The notes under the pieces: generated by a model
Told to the model about the DNA's origin: nothing
The model's input: only the letters and a program-made list of their open reading frames with translations
The model's database searches: none
Assembly (NCBI RefSeq): GCF_003346715.1
Contig: NZ_QQPQ01000006.1
Span: 124,001-188,000, forward strand
Source of the DNA: Oceanispirochaeta sp. M1
Lineage (GTDB): Bacteria > Spirochaetota > Spirochaetia > DSM-2461
Direction: 5' to 3'
DNA length: 64,000 nt
Program-made: the position numbers and the translations under genes
Part shown: positions 18,775 through 27,760 of the stretch, one piece after another
Layout: each line of letters begins with the position of its first letter
How positions within the stretch are numbered: the first letter of the stretch is position 1

Positions 18775-19710
18775 ATGATTACAGGTTTTTTACAGATACT
18801 ATCGGCAGATCTTATTGTCGCCTCTTTAGGCATGGCTACTCCTCTTATCTTCGGTTCTATCAGCGGGACATTCTCCGAGCGGGCTGGAGTCATAAACTTG
18901 GGAATCGAAGGGATGATGCTGATGGGAGCATTTGGTGCCGCGATGGTTTCTCTAATTACAGGGAATCCATGGCTGGGCGTTCTCTTTGGCGGGCTTCTTG
19001 GTGCTGTAATGGGTATTATTCATGCTGTCATGTGTATTCAATTCAGGGCTAATCAATCAGTCGTGGGTGTTGGTATAAACATCATGGCTGCTGGTGTTCC
19101 GGCGATTATTCTGCAATTTTATTGGGGAAATCCCGGTCGAACACCTTTGGTCGCTTCAATCAAAAATATCACCGTTCCGATTATAAGCAGGATACCGATC
19201 ATCGGTCCTATCTTCGGACATCTAAATCCACTGACCTATATTGCCCTGTTATTGGTAGTCCTATCACATTACATCATTTTTCATACACCTTTTGGGCTTC
19301 GGATGCGCGCGGTAGGTCATCATCCTAAAGCGGTGGACACTGTTGGGGTGAATGTATTTAAGATCCGATATATAAGTGTCATAAGCAGTGGTTTTCTGGC
19401 AGGTCTGGGTGGAGGATATCTATCTGTTGCCCAACTGTCCATGTTCTGTAATGGAATGACTGCAGGTAGAGGGTTCATCGCTCTTGCTGCCATGATCTTC
19501 GGAAAAAGGACTCCCTTCGGTTGTCTGGCTGCGGCCTTGCTGTTTGGATTCTCCGATGCACTCCAGATGACATTACAGGCTCGAGGCGTACCTATCGCCA
19601 GTGATTTTCTTCTCATGACTCCATATATTCTCACAATGATTACCTTAGCGGGATTTGTCGGAAAGACTATAGATCCTGCCGCGAATGGTAAACCATATAT
19701 TAAAGGTTAA
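18775..19710 (+). CDS. ABC transporter permease (YufQ type)
   Basis: 311-aa second permease subunit, with about eight or nine hydrophobic segments and the family motifs FSERAGVINLGIEGMMLMGA and MRAVGHHPKAVDTVGV. Starts 14 bases after the first permease with GAGGACGG upstream. The four-gene order lipoprotein-ATPase-permease-permease is that of bacterial nucleoside importers. Its 3' end runs up to the ribosome site of the molybdenum hydroxylase gene without a gap. Confidence 0.88.
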   Translation: MITGFLQILSADLIVASLGMATPLIFGSISGTFSERAGVINLGIEGMMLMGAFGAAMVSLITGNPWLGVLFGGLLGAVMGIIHAVMCIQFRANQSVVGVGINIMAAGVPAIILQFYWGNPGRTPLVASIKNITVPIISRIPIIGPIFGHLNPLTYIALLLVVLSHYIIFHTPFGLRMRAVGHHPKAVDTVGVNVFKIRYISVISSGFLAGLGGGYLSVAQLSMFCNGMTAGRGFIALAAMIFGKRTPFGCLAAALLFGFSDALQMTLQARGVPIASDFLLMTPYILTMITLAGFVGKTIDPAANGKPYIKG

Positions 19711-19714
19711 AATA

Positions 19715-22495
19715 ATGAATATTGATAGCATCCAATTATATGTCAATGAGATACAGACAGTATTTACAGGATCTTTATCCAGAACGCTGCTTGAGTTTCT
19801 CAGAGATGATATGGGACTTATGGGTACCAAAAACGGTTGTGGGGTCGGACATTGTGGGGCATGTACGGTTTTAGTCGACGGTGTCGCAAAACGGGCATGT
19901 TTGGTCAAGATGTCACGGGTCGATGGTGTTCATGTGGAGACAATCGAAGGACTCGCAAAGAATGGGGTCCTTCATCCGCTTCAGATCTCTTTTGTCAACT
20001 GTGGAGCCATTCAGTGCGGGTTTTGTACCCCCGGTATGATCATCTCAGCAAAAGGATTGATAGACAGGAATCCGAACCCCACTACTGAGGATATAAAGAA
20101 GGCGTTAAAACATAATATTTGTCGTTGTACCGGTTATACAAAGATCTTCGATGCCATATTTATGGCTGCTAAGGCATTAAGAGAGGGGACGACTCTTTCA
20201 CTTGCCACTGAACGAAAAGGTCTTGGTACTCCAGTTATTCGGCAGGATGCAGTGGACAAGGCAATGGGTAAGGGGATCTATACAGAGGATCTTCCTGAAG
20301 AGGGCGCCCTATATGGAGAACTTGTATTAAGCACTTGTGCTCATGGAGAGATCATTTCTATTGATACTGGAAAAGCAAAGGCCATAGAAGGTGTCGTTTC
20401 TGTATTGACCGGTGAAGATATTCCCGGACCTAACCTTATTGGGATAATCTCTAAAAAGCAACCGATACTGGCAACCGATAAGGTCCGATACATGGGTGAT
20501 GCAGTAGCCATGATCCTGGCTGAATCTAAAGAGATAGCCCAGAGAGCCGCAAAATTGGTAGAAGTTGTCTATCATGAACTTCCTGTTATTCTGGATATGT
20601 GCAAATCCAAAGGGAACAAGTCTGTATCTATCCATGATACAGGTAATGTTCTGTCAGAATTACATATTACCCGCGGTAATATAGAACAGGGTTTTAGAGA
20701 GGCTGATGTCATTGTTGAAGAGACCATAACTGTTCCGGCGATAGAGCATGCATATCTTGAACCTGATGCTGTTTATGCAACTCCCCATGAAGATGGATCA
20801 TTGACTATAAGCACCCAGTCACAGAGTTCATTCAGTTATCGGGATGAGATAGCTGAGAATCTAGAGCTTCCTGTAGATAAGGTCCGTGTTATCACTCGTA
20901 TGACCGGAGGGGCTTTTGGAGGAAGAGAAGAACCTACGATCCAGGTCCATGCAGCTCTTGGTGCAATGATTACCGGGCGGCCCGTTCATATGGTTATGAG
21001 CCGTGAAGATGTGATGCTGCGGACAATCAAACGACATGGGGAAATCCTGCACTATAGCTATGGTGCAAAGGCGAATGGGAAAATCACAGCATTTAAAGCA
21101 GATATCATTGCAGACACAGGTGCATATCCTTCTGCAGGAGAGGCTGTCATTCTGCGATCGGTACTTTTTGCACCGGGACCTTATGAAATACCAAATGCAG
21201 AAATTTCCGGGTGTGCAGTATATACGAACAAAACGCCTGCAGGAGCTATGCGGGGATTCGGTAGTAACCAGCCTGCCATAGCCTCTGAGATCCTTATGGA
21301 TATGCTTGCAGAGAAATTGAAGATGGATCCCCTTGATCTGAGAATTATCAATGGTCTTGATACTGGGAAACAGACGGTCGGGGGACAAGTACTTGGTGAG
21401 AGTGTGGGGTTGATACCATCCCTCAAGATAATGCAGCAGCGATTGAAAGATGAGCAGATTACCCTGGATGATGGCCGAATCCTTGGCCTTGGAATCGCCA
21501 GTGCTATGAAGAATGTCGGTCTGGGTTCCGGGATGAATGATGCCGCTGGAGCTATCGCAGAGCTCTGTGGTGATCACCTGCTGTTAAGAATAGCAAGTGT
21601 CGATAGCGGTCAAGGCTCTGATACTATGGCCAGACAAATAGCTGCAGAAGTCATGAATTTAAATCCTTATGATATCGAATTGATTACCAATGATACGGCA
21701 GAAACTATTGATGGTGGTGTCACGACCGCTTCCAGGCAGACCTTTGTGACGGGTAATGCTGTAAGGAGTGCTGTTCAGAAACTTAAAGAGAAGATGCTGG
21801 AGCTTGTATCTGGTAAAAGTGGTCTTGATATTGATCAACTGGATTGTGTGGGCGGTTTAGTCATCTCCAGAGATACAGTTCCCTCTGATAAGTGGGTCAG
21901 CTCTTTTCAAGATCTTTACAAAGAGTTTGGAAACATGGCTGTGACACATATATATACTGCTCCGGAGACTGTTCCAGTCTCGGAGAATACTGATAATTGT
22001 GAGCGCAGTGATGCACCGTATAGACTCCATTTCTCTTACTGTTTTGGTACTCAAGCTGCTTTTGTTGCAGTGTCACCTGAATCCGGATCTGTAGAGGTTC
22101 TGAAGGTTATTGCCGTTCATGATGCAGGAAAAGTGATAAACACCCATGGGGCACAGGGTCAGATAGAGGGTGGAATCATGATGGGGCTCGGGTACGCTTT
22201 AAGTGAAGAGTTCCTTATGGATGAAAAGGGCGTTATAACTAATACATTTAAAAAGATTGGGGTCCCTACTATTGATATGACTCCAATTATCGAGACAGTC
22301 ACGATTGACAATGAGCTCTCGATTGGACCATTCGGTGCTAAAGGAATGGGAGAGCTGCCAATGATACCAACAACGCCGGCCATTATAAATGCAATTTACA
22401 ATGCAGTTGGTGTGCGAATACGGGATCTTCCGGCAAAACCTGAAAGAGTAAGACAAGCTTTAGCTGAACTTGCTCAGCGTAACATAACGAAGTGA
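19715..22495 (+). CDS. fused XdhD-type molybdenum hydroxylase (FeS + Mo-pterin domains)
   Basis: 926-aa fusion. Residues 1-160 form the two [2Fe-2S] domains: plant-type GCGVGHCGACTVLVDG, and the helical domain CGFCTPGM with HNICRCTGY. The rest is the molybdopterin-cytosine-dinucleotide domain with GGAFGGREEPT, AMRGFGSNQP and the catalytic glutamate in GAKGMGELPM. No FAD-binding subunit gene is found in the operon, so it probably delivers electrons to ferredoxin. Family members hydroxylate purines, aldehydes or N-heterocycles; the fusion resembles XdhD/Mop. ATG 19715 is preferred; an ATG at 19685 would overlap the permease. It lies with an M20 and a hydantoinase gene as in the E. coli ygeY-hydA-xdhD region. 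Confidence 0.85.
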   Translation: MNIDSIQLYVNEIQTVFTGSLSRTLLEFLRDDMGLMGTKNGCGVGHCGACTVLVDGVAKRACLVKMSRVDGVHVETIEGLAKNGVLHPLQISFVNCGAIQCGFCTPGMIISAKGLIDRNPNPTTEDIKKALKHNICRCTGYTKIFDAIFMAAKALREGTTLSLATERKGLGTPVIRQDAVDKAMGKGIYTEDLPEEGALYGELVLSTCAHGEIISIDTGKAKAIEGVVSVLTGEDIPGPNLIGIISKKQPILATDKVRYMGDAVAMILAESKEIAQRAAKLVEVVYHELPVILDMCKSKGNKSVSIHDTGNVLSELHITRGNIEQGFREADVIVEETITVPAIEHAYLEPDAVYATPHEDGSLTISTQSQSSFSYRDEIAENLELPVDKVRVITRMTGGAFGGREEPTIQVHAALGAMITGRPVHMVMSREDVMLRTIKRHGEILHYSYGAKANGKITAFKADIIADTGAYPSAGEAVILRSVLFAPGPYEIPNAEISGCAVYTNKTPAGAMRGFGSNQPAIASEILMDMLAEKLKMDPLDLRIINGLDTGKQTVGGQVLGESVGLIPSLKIMQQRLKDEQITLDDGRILGLGIASAMKNVGLGSGMNDAAGAIAELCGDHLLLRIASVDSGQGSDTMARQIAAEVMNLNPYDIELITNDTAETIDGGVTTASRQTFVTGNAVRSAVQKLKEKMLELVSGKSGLDIDQLDCVGGLVISRDTVPSDKWVSSFQDLYKEFGNMAVTHIYTAPETVPVSENTDNCERSDAPYRLHFSYCFGTQAAFVAVSPESGSVEVLKVIAVHDAGKVINTHGAQGQIEGGIMMGLGYALSEEFLMDEKGVITNTFKKIGVPTIDMTPIIETVTIDNELSIGPFGAKGMGELPMIPTTPAIINAIYNAVGVRIRDLPAKPERVRQALAELAQRNITK

Positions 22496-22510
22496 TGGAG
22501 AAATAAGCGT

Positions 22511-23689
22511 ATGAATAATCAGAAAAGGGATCGTTTGATTGAATTGTGTGTAAAGTTGATCCAGACCCCGAGTGTGACCGGAAAAGAGAAGGATATTACC
22601 GATCTGCTGAGCAGAGAAATGAAGGTTCTGGGTTTTGACGAAGTCAAGATCGATGGTATAGGAAATATTATTGGAAAGATCTCAGGGACTGGAGGGGGAA
22701 GAAAAGTTCTCTTTGATGGTCATCTGGATACTGTTTCAATTGCAAATAGAAATTCCTGGACCAAGGAACCATTCGGAGCAGAGATAGAGGATGGAAAGAT
22801 TTATGGGAGGGGTGCTTCTGACATGAAGGGTGCTTTAGCCGCAATGATCATGGCTGCAGTGTCAGTCAAGGAGAACGGTGGTGTGAGTGGAGATATCTAT
22901 GTCTCCGGGACTGTTTTTGAAGAGGTTGCAGAGGGCTATTCTCTAGCTTCTGTAATCAAACTGGTCTCTCCCGATGTTGTTATTATAGGTGAAGCTACCG
23001 AATTGAATCTGAACATCGGTCAACGAGGCAGGGCCGAGTTGCTGATTAAGACAAAAGGAGTTCCTGCACACTCATCCAATCCGGAGATCGGGGTTAATGC
23101 TGTCTATCATATGATGAACCTGATCTCTGAGATAACAGCTTTACCAGAGGTCTCGTGTCCTCATCTGGGAAAAGGGAATCTTGTCTTGACCGATATTATT
23201 TCTTCACCATATCCGGGAGCATCTGTGATACCAGAGGAATGTATTGCAACATTCGATCGAAGACTTATTACAGGTGAGAATCCAGAAAGCGTGCTGCAGC
23301 CTATTCTTGATATTATTGAGAGAATTAAGGCCTCTGATTCAACATTCAAAGCCGAGGCAACTATAGCCAGCATGATTGTTGAGACCTATACAAGGCATTC
23401 AGGAGTGCATAAACGTTTTGCTCCGGCATGGTTGATGGATAGAGATCATGAATTTGTGAAGCTCTCTCTTGAGGCCCTTCGTAAGTCAGGAAAAACTCAG
23501 ACCGAAGTCGGAACCTACTCATTCTGCACCAATGGAAGCTGCTCTGCCGGTATCTCCAATATCCCTACTCTTGGATTTGGTCCAAGCAGAGAAGATCAAG
23601 CTCATGTTATAGATGAGTATATCCTTATTGATGAATTGGAACAGGCTTGTGATGGGTATGTAGCCATTGCAAAAAGTTTAGCCGTATAG
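22511..23689 (+). CDS. ygeY: M20-family amidohydrolase, YgeY-like
   Basis: 392-aa metal-dependent hydrolase. Motifs: FDGHLDTVS (His/Asp ligands), GRGASDMKGALAAM (bridging Asp), the EEVAEG catalytic glutamates, IGEATELNLNIGQRG, and a final ligand in HVIDEY. It is closest in feel to YgeY, which accompanies hydantoinase and XdhD in the anaerobic purine-degradation cluster of E. coli and Clostridium. It starts 15 bases after the hydroxylase stop (GGAG, 10-base spacing). Probable job: hydrolysis of the ureido/acyl compound released by the dihydropyrimidinase-like enzyme encoded next. Confidence 0.8.
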   Translation: MNNQKRDRLIELCVKLIQTPSVTGKEKDITDLLSREMKVLGFDEVKIDGIGNIIGKISGTGGGRKVLFDGHLDTVSIANRNSWTKEPFGAEIEDGKIYGRGASDMKGALAAMIMAAVSVKENGGVSGDIYVSGTVFEEVAEGYSLASVIKLVSPDVVIIGEATELNLNIGQRGRAELLIKTKGVPAHSSNPEIGVNAVYHMMNLISEITALPEVSCPHLGKGNLVLTDIISSPYPGASVIPEECIATFDRRLITGENPESVLQPILDIIERIKASDSTFKAEATIASMIVETYTRHSGVHKRFAPAWLMDRDHEFVKLSLEALRKSGKTQTEVGTYSFCTNGSCSAGISNIPTLGFGPSREDQAHVIDEYILIDELEQACDGYVAIAKSLAV

Positions 23690-23762
23690 AGAATCAAATA
23701 TATTGCAGTTAGAGTCTGTCTGAAAAGATATATGAAGATTTCTATTTCTTAGGATTATTAGC

Positions 23763-25160
23763 ATGAATATGGTGATTGTAAATGGCAACGTGGTATTGGA
23801 TGATACTGTAGAGCAAGTTGATATACTGGTCGAAGAGGGGCTTATAAAAGCTATACAACCAGAAATAGATATCTCTGAATATTCCTCTCAGATTAGGATC
23901 ATCGATGCGAGTGGCTGCATTGTTTTTCCCGGTTTTATCGATGCCCATACACATTATGGACTGGGAGAGGGAGACGAAGCTACTGCAGACGATTTTTTTT
24001 CCGGTTCCCTGGCCGCTGTCTTCGGTGGTGTGACGACTTTTATTGATTTTTCGGATCAGATTAAGGGAATGACCCTGTTGGAAGGTGCTGAACAGCGCAT
24101 CAAAGAAGCCTCCGATAGTGTCATAGACTTTGCGTTACATCAGTGTGTCTATTGGATGCATGATCGAATTCCCATTGAGATGGATGAACTTTGTAAAGCA
24201 GGTGTCCGTGTTATAAAACTGTTCACAACATATAAACAGTTTGGCTGCTATTTCGATCCTAAGGATTGGCCGCAGTTATTCATGAACTGTAATGAGAGAG
24301 AGATGCTCATAACTATGCATGCAGAGGATGATGTGGTTATAGAACAGCTCTCCGGGAAGTATGCTTCTGAAGAAGATAGGTTGTTTCCCGCCTTTCATGC
24401 ACTTATAAGACCGGCAGCTGCTGAATATCGGGCTATCATAGAAGCTGGGCAAACAGCTATAGAAATGAATACGCCTCTCTATATTGTTCATGTCTCTTCT
24501 GCAATGGGATTACAGGCAATCCGTGAACTTCGGGATGCGGGGGCAGAGATTTATGCTGAGACGACTCCACACTACTTATTCCTTGATGAGTCGTATCTTA
24601 CGGGCGATGATGGGGCACTCTTTACTATGACGCCTCCATTGCGGAGAGTTGAAGATAATAGAGCACTTCTTAAGGCCCTTGCTGATGGGGAGATAGGAAT
24701 CGTAGCAACGGACCATTGCTCGTATACCAGGAAACAGAAGAACATGGCTCTTGATTGTAGAGATATTCCCTCAGGGGTTTCCGGAAGCGAGGAGGCATCA
24801 TCTCTCATATATTCATTCACTGTTGCAAACAGTTTAATTGATTTATTGAGGATGAAGGATTTGTTATCTATGAATCCGGCTCAAGTCTTTGGGCTATACC
24901 CGGGAAAGGGGAGCCTTCACATTGGTACGGATGCTGATATAACAATTTTTTCACAAGAGAAGCGAACAGTTATAACAGCTGAAATTATGCATAGTCGATC
25001 AGATTATACTCCTTATGAAGGATTCTCTATATGCGGGGCTCCTGTAATAACGATTGCCAGGGGTTCAGTCGTGATGGAGAATGGTACATTTTGCGGTCAA
25101 AAGGGGAGGGGTTCTTTTATTCCCTGCAAGGTTTCATCGCTATATAAGAAAAGAATCTAG
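23763..25160 (+). CDS. hydA: dihydropyrimidinase / D-hydantoinase family protein
   Basis: 465-aa cyclic amidohydrolase that opens dihydropyrimidine or hydantoin rings to N-carbamoyl amino acids. Ligands: HTH in DAHTHYGLG, the carboxylated lysine candidate in RVIKLFTTYK, histidines in TMHAEDDVV and IVHVSSAMG, and the aspartate of ATDHCSY. Length fits the family. It lies 73 bases after the M20 gene, the only larger gap in this part of the operon; no promoter is evident there. It is the last operon gene, ending 12 bases before the convergent regulator's stop. With the PreA-like enzyme upstream it makes a reductive ring-opening route plausible. Confidence 0.87.
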   Translation: MNMVIVNGNVVLDDTVEQVDILVEEGLIKAIQPEIDISEYSSQIRIIDASGCIVFPGFIDAHTHYGLGEGDEATADDFFSGSLAAVFGGVTTFIDFSDQIKGMTLLEGAEQRIKEASDSVIDFALHQCVYWMHDRIPIEMDELCKAGVRVIKLFTTYKQFGCYFDPKDWPQLFMNCNEREMLITMHAEDDVVIEQLSGKYASEEDRLFPAFHALIRPAAAEYRAIIEAGQTAIEMNTPLYIVHVSSAMGLQAIRELRDAGAEIYAETTPHYLFLDESYLTGDDGALFTMTPPLRRVEDNRALLKALADGEIGIVATDHCSYTRKQKNMALDCRDIPSGVSGSEEASSLIYSFTVANSLIDLLRMKDLLSMNPAQVFGLYPGKGSLHIGTDADITIFSQEKRTVITAEIMHSRSDYTPYEGFSICGAPVITIARGSVVMENGTFCGQKGRGSFIPCKVSSLYKKRI

Positions 25161-25172
25161 ATATATAGAACC

Positions 25173-26624
25173 CTATGTGTCTAGACAAAGATTGTACTTT
25201 TTCATCTTGCGGTACAGGGTGGTAAGCCCAATACCAAGGCTTTCTGCAGCCGCATTCTTTCCCTCTGTATCCTCACCATAGAAGTCCATGGCCTTAATTA
25301 TGGCATTCTTCTCCAGATTCTCTATGGTGGAGAATGCGAAACACTGAAAATTCATGTTTTCATCCAGCATATATACCGGAAGAGACTCCAGGGTCACATT
25401 TCCTTCATCATCCATCATATTGAGCATATGAATTATGACATTTTCCAATTCTCTTATATTCCCCGGCCATGTATAGCCTTTAAGGAATTCGAAAACATTT
25501 TTTTTAACTTTAAAATCCTGCACCATACGGTTCGAAATGAAAGATGAGTGCTTTGTCATGAAGTAGTTCATTAGTGGTACTATGTCATCGTAGCGTTCTC
25601 TCAAGGGAGGTAGATCTAATGGGATTACATTAAGCCTGTAGAACAGGTCGGCTCTGAATATTCCTTCGTTTATCATACTTTTTATATCTTTATTAGTTGC
25701 AGCAATAACTCGTACGTCCAGGTCTACCAATGTATTGCTGCCAAGTCTTTCTATATTTTGTTCTTGAAGAACACGTAATAGTTTTGTCTGTAGGTAGATG
25801 GGCATCTCTGTTATCTCATCAAGAAAGATAGTCCCTTTGTTGGCCATCTCAAACTTCCCGATACGGCCCTGATTGTTTGCACCAGTAAAGGCTCCTTTAA
25901 CATAGCCGAAGAGTTCGGACTCTATAAGATTTTCGGGGATCGCACCACAGTTTATTGCAACAAAAGAGTTGTCACGACGATTACTTGCATTGTGTATCGC
26001 ATTTGCCAACATTTCCTTTCCTGTTCCGCTTTCTCCTGAGATCATGACAGAGACATCGTTTGGAGCTACCATCTTTGCTTTTTGTATAACATGTAAATAG
26101 GATTGTGCATTTCCAATCAGATTTTCAAAAGTAATTTTTTTATGCCTGTAAACAGGTTCATTCTTCCGTAATGCATTTCGATCCAGACGTTTCTTCAGAA
26201 AGTTTTCGATCAGGAGGATGAAGTTATCGATAAGTTCCTGATACATCTCTAAATTCTGCAATATCTTTGTTCTGTCTTTTTTTGTAAATGTGATGAAACT
26301 CATGGCCCCTATAGGCTGTTCTAACAGATTTACAGGCATGCAGACTTCCAATGTCTCTTTACAGAAGGCTTTTTGTACACATGATTTACACTCTGGATCG
26401 ACTTTAGGATTCTGTATGACAATTTTTGTGTTTTGGGTTATGACTTTTTTTTGTATAAGACCATTTATATTGAGAAATTGGTTCACATTGCATCGACCGG
26501 TGGCTACTATTCGAATAAGCTTCAGGTCTACAAGAGCCACACCTATTCCTGTTATCATGGTGAAAGTATCACATAATTCTTGAATTTTAGATTTGTTGAT
26601 AAATAAGTACCGATATAATTCCAT
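25173..26624 (-). CDS. sigma-54-dependent transcriptional activator
   Basis: 483-aa enhancer-binding protein. Residues 1-150 form a sensor region with several cysteines (DPECKSCVQKAFCKETLEVC), possibly a GAF/PAS-like ligand or redox sensor. The central AAA+ domain has Walker A GESGTGKE, the sigma-54-contacting GAFTGA and Walker B GTIFLDEITEM. The C-terminus is a Fis-type HTH (NAAAESLGIGLTTLYRKM). ATG 26624 with GGA 6 bases upstream is preferred to the in-frame TTG at 26642. It lies convergent with the operon end. As the only such activator in the window it is the obvious candidate to drive the promoter at 4873. Architecture parallels YgeV/XdhR-type regulators of purine genes. Confidence 0.9.
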   Translation of the reverse strand: MELYRYLFINKSKIQELCDTFTMITGIGVALVDLKLIRIVATGRCNVNQFLNINGLIQKKVITQNTKIVIQNPKVDPECKSCVQKAFCKETLEVCMPVNLLEQPIGAMSFITFTKKDRTKILQNLEMYQELIDNFILLIENFLKKRLDRNALRKNEPVYRHKKITFENLIGNAQSYLHVIQKAKMVAPNDVSVMISGESGTGKEMLANAIHNASNRRDNSFVAINCGAIPENLIESELFGYVKGAFTGANNQGRIGKFEMANKGTIFLDEITEMPIYLQTKLLRVLQEQNIERLGSNTLVDLDVRVIAATNKDIKSMINEGIFRADLFYRLNVIPLDLPPLRERYDDIVPLMNYFMTKHSSFISNRMVQDFKVKKNVFEFLKGYTWPGNIRELENVIIHMLNMMDDEGNVTLESLPVYMLDENMNFQCFAFSTIENLEKNAIIKAMDFYGEDTEGKNAAAESLGIGLTTLYRKMKKYNLCLDT

Positions 26625-26899
26625 CAAAGGTCCTTTATTCAAAATTAGTTTTATTGTATTTGAATCAGGTTATAGTAGATTTTAATAAAGTAAATGACTA
26701 TATCTCCATATTATTCTGATGTAAAATTGATAACCGACTTTTCTTTAGTGATCATCTTATATGCTTATATATTAACATAGTTCTAGTTACAATTGTGATG
26801 TAATCCTTTCAATCCCCGGGAATAAGACTCAGAGCATTTCTATAAATGAATTCAAGTGATATGGTGAGGAGAAGAGTCTGTAATTTTCCTTGTGTAACT

Positions 26900-27480
26900 A
26901 CCTATCCTACTCATTTAAAACTCAATTTATTGCCGGATTCCACTGCCTTAGCGGCATAGTCCATTTTTGGGTAGCCTGCTGTACGGCTAAGTATACGATC
27001 TTGAAAGCGTATCTGTCATTAGAGGGAAATCCTTCGATTTTTGATGGCCTTTCTGACAACACTATTCAAGGATTCAAGGATTCAAGGATTCAATGGTATT
27101 GGTGGTGTAAATAATTTTCCTGATCTCATCTGGATAATCAAAAATGGTTGTCAGGTTCTCCAAATGTATCGTCCACATTTTACAAATGGAACCATATTGG
27201 CTGTATCATTTTTCAGCAAAATTATTAAGTTCTCGCTCTGCTTCATCCAAGGTGATTGAAGAGTCGATTGCCTTCAAATATTTCGCTGTTTCCTTACGGT
27301 CCTTGCAGGAGACAGACTTCAATGAATTCCGGACCATATGGGCAATACAACGCTGTAATGTTTTTTTTGAAAGACTGTATTTATAGTTTCTGGGAAGTCA
27401 GTGAGTCCATCAACACATGCAGTGGAAATATCTTGAACACCTCGATTTTGAAGCTCAGTCAGCATAGAAATCCCAAATCG
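26900..27480 (-). pseudogene. IS256-family transposase remnant
   Basis: Reading leftwards from 27480, conceptual translation in shifting frames gives RFGISMLTELQNRGVQDI, then ACVDGLTDFPETINTVF, RCIAHMVRNSLKSVSCKDRK, YPDEIRKIIYTTNTIESLN and KWTMPLRQWNPAIN. These are the conserved middle and C-terminal blocks of IS256/mutator transposases. Lesions: a slip in the A-tract at 27361-27368, an in-frame stop at 27205-27207 (expected W), an 8-bp tandem expansion at 27064-27090 and a further shift near 27030. The N-terminal third, including the first catalytic aspartate, is missing and replaced by a piece of the Crp-type gene. Confidence 0.85.
27064..27090. repeat. 8-bp tandem repeat inside transposase remnant
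   Basis: TTCAAGGA is repeated three times followed by TTCAATGG, within the codons for the TTNTIESLN block of the dead IS256 transposase. Two extra units add 16 bases and shift the frame, so this is slipped-strand expansion in a gene no longer under selection. Confidence 0.75.
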
Positions 27481-27605
27481 TTCTCCTTCATCAAACTGAT
27501 GTATCTGAAGGTGATTTTGCTCAGAAGGACCAAGAATATTTCCCAGATTATTTGAGTTGCTTCTTGTCTGTGATGATTTTCATAATGTCATTCTATAAAG
27601 TATGA
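27476..27605 (-). pseudogene. duplicated 5' fragment of the Crp-type regulator gene
   Basis: The segment closely matches 4523-4665, the start region and first ~40 codons of the Crp/Fnr-type gene, in the same orientation. The copy keeps the start (CAT at 27581-27583, MKIITDK), has an internal deletion of about 17 bases, and ends at the codons for GERF, where it joins the transposase remnant at its RF codons. Similarity is high, so the duplication is probably fairly recent. It has no full HTH or effector domain and cannot be functional. Confidence 0.85.
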
Positions 27606-27685
27606 AGTGATCAAAGTTTCCATAACTATTTAAGGTCCATCCTTTCTATTCAGCCTAAGTGAATAGATATAAATATTATAAATGG

Positions 27686-27720
27686 GGAAATTGCATAAAT
27701 CAAAGGTTTATGCAATTTCC
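27686..27720 (-). terminator. hairpin terminator after TPR gene
   Basis: A perfect 14-bp stem, GGAAATTGCATAAA with TTTATGCAATTTCC, and a 7-base loop, 40 bases beyond the stop of the TPR-protein gene. On the minus strand the downstream tract is AT-rich rather than a pure U-run; on the plus strand TATAAAAAA follows. A transcription stop on this side of the gene is likely. Confidence 0.6.
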
Positions 27721-27760
27721 TATAAAAAATTCACATGAAAGAAACTTATAAGAATTGCTA

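Noticed and set aside
20861-21577. 238-aa open frame on the minus strand
   Set aside because: Antisense to the molybdenum hydroxylase; cysteine/histidine-rich nonsense composition.
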